Source of the DNA: Aliiglaciecola sp. 3_MG-2023
GTDB lineage: Bacteria; Pseudomonadota; Gammaproteobacteria; Enterobacterales; Alteromonadaceae
Direction of reading: 5' to 3'
Assembly (NCBI RefSeq): GCF_030548205.1
Contig: NZ_JAUORV010000005.1
Coordinates: 124,001 to 188,000 of the forward strand
DNA: 64,000 nucleotides
Shown here one piece after another: positions 19,206 to 28,326 of this stretch (position 1 is its first letter; each line of letters starts with the position of its first letter). Under the pieces are notes generated by a model. The model searched no databases, was not told the origin of the DNA, and was given only the letters and a program-made list of their open reading frames with translations. The position numbers were made by a program, and so were the translations under genes.

Positions 19206-22200
19206 ATGATAGCTTGGTTTGCAAAAAACTCAGTCGCTGCCAACTTGTTAATGATTACCATAGTCGCAGCAGGCTTGTTGAGTTTAAATGGTCGTATTCC
19301 TCTAGAAGTTTTTCCATCTTTTGAAATTGATATGGTAACCGTCAGCGTTACCCTTGATGGCGCAACACCTGAAGACATTGAGCAAGGTGTTACTATTCGT
19401 ATAGAAGAGGCAGTGCAAGATCTCGAAGGTATCACTAAGATTATTAGCCAATCTTCGGAGGGTGGGGGCAGTGTTACCTTTGAACTCGATAGTGACTACG
19501 ATCGCCGAGATTTACTGGCTGATATTAAAAGTAGAGTCGATGCAATCAATACCTTTCCTGCCAACGCTGAAAACCCAGTCGTTGCCCTTGGGGATCGTAA
19601 AAGAGAAGTCATTACCGTGGCTGTTACAGCCCCATATAGCGAGAAAGAGGTAAGGGAATATGCCGAAAATGTGCGTGATGATTTACTAGCTATTGATGGT
19701 ATAACCCAAGTAGAAATGGATGGTATTCGTGATTACGAAATTGCCATCGAGCTTAGCTTAGACAAAATCCGCGAGCTAGAATTAACCATCAATCAAGTGT
19801 CCAATATTATTGACAATAACAGCGTCGATGTGTCCGCGGGTAACTTAAGAACGGAAAGTGGGGACATTCTAATTCGTTCTAAAGGACAAGCTTATCGAAA
19901 AGACGAATTTGCTGCCATTCCTATCAAAACCAATCCTGATGGTTCCATTATCCGTCTTGATGATATAGCTAATATACTTGATGGGTTTGAAGAAACCCCA
20001 GTTCGCACTCGCTTCAATGGCCAGCAAGGTGCTTTTATTGAGGTATATCGCATTGGTCAACAAAGTGCTATTGAAGTAGCGGATAAAGTAAAAGAATATG
20101 TTGATGAGCATCAACAAGGATTACCTCAAGGTTTCAATTTAACCTACTGGGATGATGATTCTGTCATTGTTAAAAGCCGCATATCAAGTCTAACCTCTAA
20201 TGCAATACAAGGGGGAATTCTCGTCCTTGTACTATTAACCCTATTTTTGCGTCCATCTATCGCCTTTTGGGTATTCATTGGTATCCCAGTCGCCTTCATG
20301 GGCGCCTTTATTTTAATGCCATTTTTCGGCGTGACCTTAAATATGATGAGCGTATTTGGCTTCATTTTAGTGTTAGGTATAGTTGTCGATGATGCCATAG
20401 TCACCGGAGAAAACATTTACACCCATTTAGGTAAGGCTAAGTCAGGAGAACAAGCTGCTATTCAAGGCACCCTAGAAGTGGCTAAGCCGGTTACTTTTGG
20501 CATTCTTACAACCGTTGCTGCGTTTTTACCTTTGGCTTTTATTGAAGGTCGTAGAGGAGATATTTTTGCGCAGATACCCTACGTGGTCATTCCTGTTTTA
20601 CTATTATCTTTGATTGAATCTAAGTTTATTTTGCCTTCCCATTTGAAGCACCTGAAATTGCGTTCTGAAAAAACTAAGCAAAGTAAGTTTTCCATGTATC
20701 AGCAAAAGTTTGCGGATGGTTTTGAACGGGCTATTCTGCGTTTTTACCGACCAACTCTTATCACGACTCTGAGATACAAATGGACAACTATCATGGTTTT
20801 CTGTGGTGTATTTGCCGTGATACTGACATTAATCGTAAGCGGTTGGACTCGATTTGTGTTTTTTCCAAGAATTCCCAGTGAAACAGTTCGGGTGTCTCTG
20901 AGTATGCCCACAGGAACCGCGTTTGAGATTACAAATAAGTACATCATACAAATTGCTCAGCATGCCCGCGATTTACAAGAGAAATATGTCGACGAAGATA
21001 CCGGTGAAAGTGTTATTTTAAATGTACTTGCCACTACCGGTGGGAGAGGCGGTTCGACAAATTCAGGTAGTGTTCGTTTTGAGATAAGTCCACCAGAATC
21101 GAGAACCTCATCCATTACTTCTGCTCAGCTATTAAATGAGTGGCGTAAGCTTATTGGTGATATACCAGGTGCTGAATCACTGAGTTATCGAGCAGAGTTA
21201 GGCCGTTCGTCGGATCCCATAGATGTGCGCTTGAGTTCGAATAGTGTGGCGACCTTAGAAAAGGTTGCTGACAAAGTGATTGAGCGACTCAATACCTATC
21301 CTACGGTTTATGATATTGCTGATAGTCTTTCCGATGGTAAGCAAGAATTACAAATCGAATTGAACAAACAAGGGGAGGCTTTAGGTCTTTCCAGAGCTGA
21401 CGTAACTGGTCAAATACGCAGTGCATTTTTCGGTTCACAAGTGCAGCGTATTCAGCGCGGGCGAGACGACGTGAAAGTGATGTTGAGGCTGCCGCTGAGT
21501 GAACGTCAGTCGTTATCCAGTCTAACTAATTTACTTATCGATGTGGGGAATAATGAAACGGTTCCACTTTCCAGTATTGCTACTCTTACACCAGGTCAAA
21601 GTCCGTCTACTATTCGTCGGATTGACCGATTAAGAACCATTAGCGTAACCGCAGATGTAGATAAAAATAATACTAATATGACAGTACTACAGGATGATTT
21701 GAATAACTACATATCGGAATTACTCTCCCAATACCCGGGGGTGTCTTATGAACTCGAAGGTGAAGCAGAAGAACAGCGAGATTCATTCGGCTCTTTAGGT
21801 ATCGGCTTGATAATTGTGCTTTTTGTGATTTATGCATTACTTGCCATTCCATTTAAGTCCTATACCCAACCTTTAGTGGTAATGAGTGTAATCCCCTTTG
21901 GCGCAATTGGTGCCGTGGTCGGTCACTGGATCATGGGAATGGATTTGACCATTTTTAGTTTATTGGGCTTATTAGCCTTGGTGGGTATAGTGGTAAATGA
22001 CTCCTTAGTACTTGTAGACTATATCAATACTAAGCGGGAGCAAGGAATGGAGCTGTTAAAAGCAATTCTAACCGCTGGTGCTTCACGATTTAGGCCAGTA
22101 ATGTTAACCAGTTTAACCACCTTTATAGGACTGATGCCCCTGTTATTCGAAAAATCTACCCAAGCACAATTCTTGATCCCAATGGCTGTTTCTTTAGGTT

Positions 22201-22307
22201 TCGGTATTTTATTTGCGACTTTTATCACGCTTATTCTAGTGCCAATTAATTATATGCTATTGGAAGGGTCCTTGGAGAAACTCAGGAAAGGGCGACTAGC
22301 TAGTTAA
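19206..22307 (+). CDS. RND efflux permease (AcrB/MMPL superfamily)
   Basis: A 1033-residue RND transporter, third gene of the tripartite operon. It has an N-terminal helix (FAKNSVAANLLMITIVAAGLLSL), a periplasmic loop with the TPEDIEQGVTIRIEEA porter motif, helix 4 with VLGIVVDDAIVTGENIY carrying the paired Asp residues of proton coupling, and late helices with LVGIVVNDSLVLVDYIN. It belongs to the HAE1-like group often found with NodT-type factors and exporting drugs, dyes or metabolites. The sequence does not show the substrate. A canonical terminator follows at once. Confidence 0.92.
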   Translation: MIAWFAKNSVAANLLMITIVAAGLLSLNGRIPLEVFPSFEIDMVTVSVTLDGATPEDIEQGVTIRIEEAVQDLEGITKIISQSSEGGGSVTFELDSDYDRRDLLADIKSRVDAINTFPANAENPVVALGDRKREVITVAVTAPYSEKEVREYAENVRDDLLAIDGITQVEMDGIRDYEIAIELSLDKIRELELTINQVSNIIDNNSVDVSAGNLRTESGDILIRSKGQAYRKDEFAAIPIKTNPDGSIIRLDDIANILDGFEETPVRTRFNGQQGAFIEVYRIGQQSAIEVADKVKEYVDEHQQGLPQGFNLTYWDDDSVIVKSRISSLTSNAIQGGILVLVLLTLFLRPSIAFWVFIGIPVAFMGAFILMPFFGVTLNMMSVFGFILVLGIVVDDAIVTGENIYTHLGKAKSGEQAAIQGTLEVAKPVTFGILTTVAAFLPLAFIEGRRGDIFAQIPYVVIPVLLLSLIESKFILPSHLKHLKLRSEKTKQSKFSMYQQKFADGFERAILRFYRPTLITTLRYKWTTIMVFCGVFAVILTLIVSGWTRFVFFPRIPSETVRVSLSMPTGTAFEITNKYIIQIAQHARDLQEKYVDEDTGESVILNVLATTGGRGGSTNSGSVRFEISPPESRTSSITSAQLLNEWRKLIGDIPGAESLSYRAELGRSSDPIDVRLSSNSVATLEKVADKVIERLNTYPTVYDIADSLSDGKQELQIELNKQGEALGLSRADVTGQIRSAFFGSQVQRIQRGRDDVKVMLRLPLSERQSLSSLTNLLIDVGNNETVPLSSIATLTPGQSPSTIRRIDRLRTISVTADVDKNNTNMTVLQDDLNNYISELLSQYPGVSYELEGEAEEQRDSFGSLGIGLIIVLFVIYALLAIPFKSYTQPLVVMSVIPFGAIGAVVGHWIMGMDLTIFSLLGLLALVGIVVNDSLVLVDYINTKREQGMELLKAILTAGASRFRPVMLTSLTTFIGLMPLLFEKSTQAQFLIPMAVSLGFGILFATFITLILVPINYMLLEGSLEKLRKGRLAS

Positions 22308-22314
22308 AAGATAA

Positions 22315-22340
22315 AAAAAGCGGCTTGTTAGCCGCTTTTT
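22315..22340. terminator. Rho-independent terminator of the tripartite RND operon
   Basis: AAAAAGCGGC pairs with GCCGCTTTTT around a TTGTTA loop, giving a GC-rich stem with T tracts on either strand. It serves this operon and the convergent DUF1838 gene. Confidence 0.9.
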
Positions 22341-22363
22341 ACTTGTAGGGGTAGGTTCTTATT

Positions 22364-23368
22364 TTATTTTTTAACTGGGGCTGGTGTTTGTTCACGAGCA
22401 TAGTGCTCTAGACTCGACAAACTGGGTCCATACCACTCTTTTGGTGCTTCGAAATACTCTGGGAAATGTTTTTCGGCATACGCGCGGATTTTTGGCGACA
22501 ATATTTCCGAACTGTTATACGCACCCATACTACAGTCGTAGAAACAATGTCCTTCTGCTTGACCCATTAACATCCACGGCAGCCAAGGGGTAATTCGGCT
22601 CCACGCCCCAGAATATTCAATACTAGTGACGTCTGGGTTGGCCAAATCGTCTTTATTGATGACATAGTTAAACATCTCAGAAACACGGTTCATTGGGCCG
22701 GAAGATTCTCTTGGCCATTCATCTGGCTGCAACGCATTTGGATAAAACAAATGAATATGTGAATTTAACGTCACCGTATTGTTTGGGGTTTCTTTCCATG
22801 GGTACAGCATGGGGATTTTTTTCTTTTCGGTTTTATTTAAACCGCCGTAAGAGGGCCCTTGTGGAACATAAGGTGTTAACTTGTAGTTAAAGGGGTCGTT
22901 AGCTACAGGCACTACTTTGACTGTTTCGTTGGTATAGGGGTTAGTCCATTCCTCTAAGATATCGCCAGTTCTTAAATCAGTATAAAACCCAACTTCTTTA
23001 AGCACTTTTCCATATACGCCATTGCCTTCGTCGATTAATCGAGCGTAAGAAAAACCTTCAAAACCTACTAAAGGTTTTACTTTTTCATTAGGGCGTACGC
23101 CGTTTACAATACCTGAAAAGTAACCAAATTTTTGCTTACCGAAATCAAGATCGCCTTGTAAACGAGCCATGGCATCACGGTTCCACTCTGGGTCATTGTA
23201 ACGCAAGACTTCTGTCGCTTTGGATGCTGATGTACTACTTTCCGTTGCACAACCCGCTAATGCCAAAGTGCCTGACGCTGCGATTCCGCCACCGATTAAT
23301 AATTTACTAGAATTAACTAGGAAGTTTCTGCGGTCAGAATTTTCAGTATCTTTATTTTGGGGATTCAT
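22364..23368 (-). CDS. Tat-exported DUF1838 family protein
   Basis: A 334-residue protein. The N-terminus has a twin-arginine signal (SDRRNFLVN at 11-19, then a Gly/Ala-rich hydrophobic stretch) ending in LALAGC, so it is probably a Tat-exported lipoprotein (Cys40). The rest matches the DUF1838 family as I recall it, with many conserved Trp/Tyr/Pro segments (NDPFNYKLTPYVPQGPSY, EYSGAWSRITPWLPWMLMGQAEGHCFYDC). No catalytic mechanism is established. Tat export suggests a cofactor or folding in the cytoplasm. DUF1838 genes often sit in catabolic regions, as this one does. Confidence 0.8.
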   Translation of the reverse strand: MNPQNKDTENSDRRNFLVNSSKLLIGGGIAASGTLALAGCATESSTSASKATEVLRYNDPEWNRDAMARLQGDLDFGKQKFGYFSGIVNGVRPNEKVKPLVGFEGFSYARLIDEGNGVYGKVLKEVGFYTDLRTGDILEEWTNPYTNETVKVVPVANDPFNYKLTPYVPQGPSYGGLNKTEKKKIPMLYPWKETPNNTVTLNSHIHLFYPNALQPDEWPRESSGPMNRVSEMFNYVINKDDLANPDVTSIEYSGAWSRITPWLPWMLMGQAEGHCFYDCSMGAYNSSEILSPKIRAYAEKHFPEYFEAPKEWYGPSLSSLEHYAREQTPAPVKK

Positions 23369-23679
23369 TTTATTCTCTCTTTCTACTATTTTTACGTTGA
23401 TACATGACCTATTCCGAGTTAATTCTATGCTATTGGGCTGATTCTTAATCGGAACAACGATATGCCTATTTCGGTAACAGTAGATTAGAAGGAGAAATAT
23501 TCCAGTTCCTTAACAAATATCAAAAAGTGCATTGATTATTTATTAACTTCAATATTTACAATGAGTTAAGGGTGGAACTATATGTAACAAGTTATTAATG
23601 AACAAGTTTTAAGCGGTTGAGTTGATGCAAATCCCCCAAAAAAACCTGTCGTAAACTGAATTTGTTAATTGCAGTTAGG
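23369..23679. other. Intergenic region upstream of the DUF1838 gene
   Basis: AT-rich region, presumably holding the leftward promoter of the DUF1838 gene. No additional gene, hairpin or clear operator seen. Confidence 0.5.
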
Positions 23680-23922
23680 CTAGGCACTGAATATAAGATA
23701 AAAAACTAAGAAAAATAACCCGAAAAAGACGATTCCTTTCTTATATCCATTGTTTCGTGCTTTTATCCAAAAGTTTCTTTGGGCTTGTTGCTCAACATGG
23801 TTTAACAGATGATTACAATGAGGGCACCTATTTCCTAGATACATAATCAATTGGCAATTGGGGCATCTCGCAGAAGGCGAGAATTCAGCCATTCCCATTA
23901 TCGTAGGTTTTTTAGGTTTCAT
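23680..23922 (-). CDS. Small zinc-ribbon membrane protein, unknown function
   Basis: An 80-residue protein. A CPNC...CPHC zinc-ribbon (Cys20, 23, 33, 36) is followed by a basic stretch and one C-terminal transmembrane helix (about 61-79). No family beyond the zinc-ribbon fold is recognised. It is flanked by AT-rich non-coding DNA on both sides, so it appears monocistronic. Confidence 0.6.
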   Translation of the reverse strand: MKPKKPTIMGMAEFSPSARCPNCQLIMYLGNRCPHCNHLLNHVEQQAQRNFWIKARNNGYKKGIVFFGLFFLVFYLIFSA

Positions 23923-24256
23923 GAACGTTAGGATGTATTAGGTTAATAAGCAATGTTGAGTTAGCGAACATCATAAATAGAGTAATCGCTGAATTCAATC
24001 TGTTATCTACCTGCAAAACCTACACAAAACAACTATGTGCCAGCATATTTAATCTGGCTGCCAATATCGGACCTGCATCACTGTGGTTGATTTGTTTAGG
24101 TGAAAATGTGTTCGAGTTGCGCAATGAATGATCTCTAATAATAGGGTAACTTCAGGATTCAATTGATTCGTTTTAGTATACAAATCAAAGGGTCTAAAAA
24201 AATATCGTCAACGATGGAAAGGAGGGCAATTTAGTTGAGTTTATAAGAAGGGGAAA
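23923..24256. other. Intergenic region
   Basis: No gene seen. It carries the 3' side of the Crp/Fnr gene and the upstream region of the small zinc-ribbon gene. No clear terminator or operator. Confidence 0.45.
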
Positions 24257-24952
24257 TTACGCTGTACTCGCTAAGTCTTCTATTGATTCAAGGTTGAGAA
24301 TACTAATTGTATTATTTGACGTGATTGAAATCAGTCCATCCCGTTTAAGTTGGCTAAATGTACGACTCACCGTTTCTACTGTAAGTCCTAAATAATCGGC
24401 TATATCTGTACGTGTCATGGGCAAATCTATTTTATCAGGTTTGGCGCCAGGCAGACGATTAAGCAATTGAATTAACATAAAGCAAACACGCTCGTATGCT
24501 TTTAGTTGGCCCAAAAGGTAGACATGTTCGAAGGTGTGTGTCGTGACGTCAGAACGGATTTCTCTTAAATTCGCACCTAAGGTAGGGAGTTCTTCAGCGA
24601 GTGCTAACAGGTTTTGGCGTTTGAATTCATAAACAGTTAAATTGCTAAGACTCTTCACCCCATAACTATATTTCTCAGTGTTAGATAATCCAATCAAATC
24701 GCCAGGATAAACAAATGTAAATATTTGGCGACGTCCATTTTCGGATACCTTTTCCATAATGCCAACACCAGAGACAATATTATATAATCTGTCAGAAGGA
24801 GCATGCTGGGTAAAAAGATACTGTTGTTTGGTAAGCACTCTCAACCTTGCGCTTTTAGATAAACGATCCAACTCGCACTTACTCATTTGCTTGAATAATA
24901 AACAGTCGTCTCCAAAACTAATACTCTTGTACGGACTACTTAATTGCACCAT
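24257..24952 (-). CDS. Crp/Fnr family transcription regulator
   Basis: A 231-residue protein with an N-terminal cyclic-nucleotide-binding-like beta barrel (about 20-135, with FVYPGDLIGL) and a C-terminal winged helix-turn-helix (about 165-225: MTRTDIADYLGLTVETVSRTFSQLKRDGLI). The recognition helix VETVSRTFSQL resembles FNR (E..SR). Only two N-terminal Cys are present and the four-Cys iron-sulfur pattern of FNR is absent, so it is not a classical oxygen sensor. It is divergent from nothing; the aldehyde dehydrogenase gene lies upstream in the same direction across 173 bp. Targets are unknown. Confidence 0.85.
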   Translation of the reverse strand: MVQLSSPYKSISFGDDCLLFKQMSKCELDRLSKSARLRVLTKQQYLFTQHAPSDRLYNIVSGVGIMEKVSENGRRQIFTFVYPGDLIGLSNTEKYSYGVKSLSNLTVYEFKRQNLLALAEELPTLGANLREIRSDVTTHTFEHVYLLGQLKAYERVCFMLIQLLNRLPGAKPDKIDLPMTRTDIADYLGLTVETVSRTFSQLKRDGLISITSNNTISILNLESIEDLASTA

Positions 24953-25125
24953 TGTTGAGTCTCTCTATTATTTGACAAGCAAATAAGCCACATCACCATG
25001 TAGAACTTATTTTTGACTATATCTAAACTCCTTTTTTCCTGAAATTCCTTGTTAAAAGTTGTAGCAATAAACCATTCAATCTTTGTGAAAATAGGTCAAA
25101 CTTGTAAAGTTGATGCCTAGGTTAA

Positions 25126-26652
25126 TTAATATTTACCCAGTTGGGCGGTAACTGCCTTAGTTTCTAAAAACGCATCTAGACCCTCTTGACCAAATTCACG
25201 TCCCCATCCTGATTGTCCATAACCACCTGAAGGAATATTTGTACCGACTGCGCCATGACAATTAATTGAAACATGACCTGCTCGTATGCGCGCAACTAGT
25301 GAATGGGCAGTAGATAGGTTTTGTGTCCAGACGCTACCTGATAAGCCGTAAATAGTGTCATTTGCCAATCGAGCAATCTCGTCTAAGTCCAGAGTGGAAA
25401 AACGTTGAACAGTCATGACCGGGCCGAATATTTCGTCTTGTACTATGCTCATATCGGGTGTGCAATCGATGAAAATTGTTGGTTCCACAAAGTGTCCATC
25501 GCCTTCGAGTCTTTTTCCTCCGGCAAGCAGCGTTGCCCCTTCATTTAAACCCGCTTCAATATATTTCATCACCTGATCACACTGCTTTTCAGAAATAAGT
25601 GGACCCAAGGTTGTCGCTGGATTGATACCGTGCCCTATTACCAATTGCTCCGTGAATAACTTAACTCGTTCGATTAATTCATCATGAACAGAGTCATGAA
25701 TGAAGATACGAGTTCCGGCCTTGCGATTTTGACCTTGCAGGAAAAATGTCGCCATTGCTATGCCTTTAGTCGCCAGTTCGAGATCTGCATCAGGCATGAT
25801 TACCACAGGGGATTTGCCTCCCAGTTCAAGGGACACTTTCTTCAGGTTGCTTGTAGCTGCATTGATCACTTCTCGACCGATTTTCGTGGAACCAGTAAAA
25901 GAAACCGTATCCACATCGGTATGATGGGAAATAGCTGCCCCCACTTCGCTGCCATAACCATTTACAATGTTTACTACACCTGCTGGGATCCCCGCCTCTA
26001 AACAAAGCTGACCAATTAATAATGCGGACAAAGGGGTTTCTTCTGATGGTTTCATTACCACGGTACAACCGGCAGCAAGTGCTGGAGCAAGTTTTAGTAC
26101 GGCAGTAAACGCTGGTACATTCCAAGGTACAATTAATCCGGCAACACCTATTGGTTCTCGCAACGTATAGGTAAGGGCCTCTGCATGGTCGGTTATATGC
26201 CGCGGAGGAGGCGTCGTTGTACCTTCAATCCGTTGTGCGGCTGCGCCGTAATAGTCAAACATCTCTGCGATATTATGAATCGTTAGACGCGCAATATTGG
26301 TTGGCATCCCATTGTCTAACACTTCAATTTCAGTCAACAAATCAGTATTGGATTCAACTAATCTTGCTATTCGTGAAAGCAACTTAGCACGTTCAAAATT
26401 AGTTAATTTAGACCAAGGACCTTCAAGTGCGTTGCGTGCAGCAATCACCGCCTCGTCAATGTCCTTTTTGCCACCAATGGAAACTTGAGCGATAACTTTA
26501 TTGGTGGCTGGATCTCTGGTTTCAATGGTTTTACCTTCAATACCATCAACCCATTTTCCATCAATTAATAATTTGTGAGGTTGTTCCAAAAATTGTTCTG
26601 TGGCAGCTAAAATATTGATATTTTTGATCGTACTTTTAATCATGTTTTGCAT
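25126..26652 (-). CDS. Aldehyde dehydrogenase family protein with Arg at the catalytic Cys position
   Basis: A 508-residue ALDH-superfamily protein with the cofactor motif IVPWNVP (Asn178), GSTKIGR, the general-base motif LELGGK (Glu276) and C-terminal FGQEGLDAFLETK. Where the family has the catalytic Cys (GQxC), it reads GQNRKAG: Arg310, exactly 34 residues after Glu276, the same spacing as Glu268-Cys302 in classical ALDH. The codon is CGC (plus-strand 25723-25725), one transition from TGC. The protein should therefore lack aldehyde oxidation unless this is a sequencing error. The rest of the fold is intact, without frameshift. It is divergent from the VOC gene. Confidence 0.85.
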   Translation of the reverse strand: MQNMIKSTIKNINILAATEQFLEQPHKLLIDGKWVDGIEGKTIETRDPATNKVIAQVSIGGKKDIDEAVIAARNALEGPWSKLTNFERAKLLSRIARLVESNTDLLTEIEVLDNGMPTNIARLTIHNIAEMFDYYGAAAQRIEGTTTPPPRHITDHAEALTYTLREPIGVAGLIVPWNVPAFTAVLKLAPALAAGCTVVMKPSEETPLSALLIGQLCLEAGIPAGVVNIVNGYGSEVGAAISHHTDVDTVSFTGSTKIGREVINAATSNLKKVSLELGGKSPVVIMPDADLELATKGIAMATFFLQGQNRKAGTRIFIHDSVHDELIERVKLFTEQLVIGHGINPATTLGPLISEKQCDQVMKYIEAGLNEGATLLAGGKRLEGDGHFVEPTIFIDCTPDMSIVQDEIFGPVMTVQRFSTLDLDEIARLANDTIYGLSGSVWTQNLSTAHSLVARIRAGHVSINCHGAVGTNIPSGGYGQSGWGREFGQEGLDAFLETKAVTAQLGKY

Positions 26653-27064
26653 CGTTACCTACTCATCCGCTCAAATTAGTCTTGTTTGCTAGTTTCCATG
26701 TCGATGAGGTCAGGAAAGTCGCGTCCAATCACAAGGAGTTTGCCAGTCATTCAAAGTTGAATATGCTTTAAACACGGAGTGAAAGTTTCAACATAGGACT
26801 AATTTATAACGAACAATTTCTATTCACTATGATAAATGTCATGGGTAAGCTTATCATTTTTGATTTAAGGTACTCTGTTTTTTAATCATCGATTTTGTTC
26901 AATTGTGTATTTGTTAGAGAAACAATACTGGTCACTGGGAAAATTGGACGTGTGAGACAGATTTACCGGCAAGTAAATTGTATACAGGGATTGATTAATA
27001 TCATGGAGACCTTTTGCACAATTGTCGTAGAGTGTGAGTATCCAGTTTTACGTGATATCCGTTT
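26653..27064. other. Divergent intergenic region (ALDH-like and VOC genes)
   Basis: A 412-bp AT-rich spacer between divergent genes that should hold both promoters. No convincing operator palindrome or additional gene was found. Confidence 0.5.
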
Positions 27065-27568
27065 ATGCCAAACCCCAATGTTTCTGCGTTAATACGTGCG
27101 ACCATCTTTGTTCGTGACTTGCAAATCGCGACTCAGTTCTACCGAGCTTTAGGCTTGTCTGAACGTTATTATCAAGGTGAACTTGACCATCCTTCCGCCA
27201 ATGCAGTATTGGGCTTCGAGCAGCATCATCCTTATCCAATCAATATTCTCAAAGTTGCAGGCCCGAATTTCGGCATGCTTGGTCTGTTCCAATTATCAAA
27301 GGAGCATCAGGCTGAACAGCTTCAAATCGCGACTGGGGCAGCACGCATTGGTGAAGTCGCATTGGTTTTTTACGTGTCTTCTTTGGATGATGTTTTACCA
27401 AAATTGAAGGCGCTAGGAGCGGCTTGGGTGCCCGAGCCTGAACTGTTTGAAATGGGACATATATCTCAGCGTGAAATATGCATTAGAGATGCCGATGGTA
27501 CTTTACTTAATTTGGTTGAGCGAAGCCCTGAGTTTCAAAATTTGGATTCACCAGAGATAGATTTTTAA
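27065..27568 (+). CDS. VOC family (glyoxalase/dioxygenase-like) protein
   Basis: A 167-residue protein with two beta-alpha-beta-beta-beta modules of the vicinal-oxygen-chelate fold: ATIFVRDLQIATQFYRALGL near 12-31 and VALVFYVSSLDDVLPKLKALGA in the second half, ending in the IRDADGTLLNLVER strand whose Glu is the usual metal ligand. It may be an isomerase, lyase or binding protein; the substrate is unknown. Its stop TAA is directly followed by the next ATG, so the two genes form one operon. No good ribosome-binding site precedes the ATG. Confidence 0.75.
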   Translation: MPNPNVSALIRATIFVRDLQIATQFYRALGLSERYYQGELDHPSANAVLGFEQHHPYPINILKVAGPNFGMLGLFQLSKEHQAEQLQIATGAARIGEVALVFYVSSLDDVLPKLKALGAAWVPEPELFEMGHISQREICIRDADGTLLNLVERSPEFQNLDSPEIDF

Positions 27569-28276
27569 ATGATGCAAACTGACCTCAAGCCCGCGTTACA
27601 AAAATATATAAGTGGACGTATAGCCTATTGGAGTGCTGATAAGGTTCTGTTAGGGCAAGAGCGTTTTAATCTTGTTCGTCATGCTCATGGTTATTCATTT
27701 CGCGCATTTTGCGAAATGGATGACCTAGCACTATTGCGAGATGTCACAATGTCTCTTAATCAATATTGGCTACCCATTGATGGGTTCTGTCGCCTAACTT
27801 CGGCAGGGAAGGTTGTTGCGGCTAACTGGTTCTCTTTCCATAAAGATAATGTGGTTGTTGAAAGTGAAATTGATGGGTTAGGTCGAGTTTCGCAAAAATT
27901 TGATAATCAACCGGCCTACACCTATTTAGGCTTACATCCTTTACAAGGAGATGCTTTAGTCACGACACAGGTAGATACGTCTATGCCCGGCGAATATGTA
28001 CCTGTTCAAGGCTTAACCAATTCTATATCTGAAAATGGTGATCAAGGATTAATTGCGACGCCAGTAACCATTGAAGTGGCTTATTTAGGCAATGAAGAAC
28101 TCACTGTTACTGCTGGTACCTTTGATGCGCGAAAATACGCTTTGCGCTGGCAACCCGATTGGCCCCCCGCATACGTTTGGGTTAAAGAAGGTGATTATAT
28201 TTTTCTAAAAATGAAGTGGCAGAAAATTGAAAATTGGTACGAACTCATCGAATTAGAAGAGCCTGAGGCTATCTAA
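27569..28276 (+). CDS. Conserved hypothetical protein (DUF3108-like beta protein)
   Basis: A 235-residue protein without signal peptide or membrane segment. It is predicted mostly beta: repeated short strands, with VTAGTFDARKYALRW near residues 187-201 reminiscent of the GTFxxxK motif of DUF3108 lipid-binding-like barrels. It starts at the base after the VOC stop codon and is therefore cotranscribed with it. I do not recognise the function; co-occurrence with VOC, hydrolase and FAD-oxidase genes suggests a role in handling a small organic compound. Confidence 0.55.
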   Translation: MMQTDLKPALQKYISGRIAYWSADKVLLGQERFNLVRHAHGYSFRAFCEMDDLALLRDVTMSLNQYWLPIDGFCRLTSAGKVVAANWFSFHKDNVVVESEIDGLGRVSQKFDNQPAYTYLGLHPLQGDALVTTQVDTSMPGEYVPVQGLTNSISENGDQGLIATPVTIEVAYLGNEELTVTAGTFDARKYALRWQPDWPPAYVWVKEGDYIFLKMKWQKIENWYELIELEEPEAI

Positions 28277-28326
28277 TTCGTGGTCTGTTCTTATGTATGG
28301 ATTTACTCTGTGGGTAGTCTCTCCCG

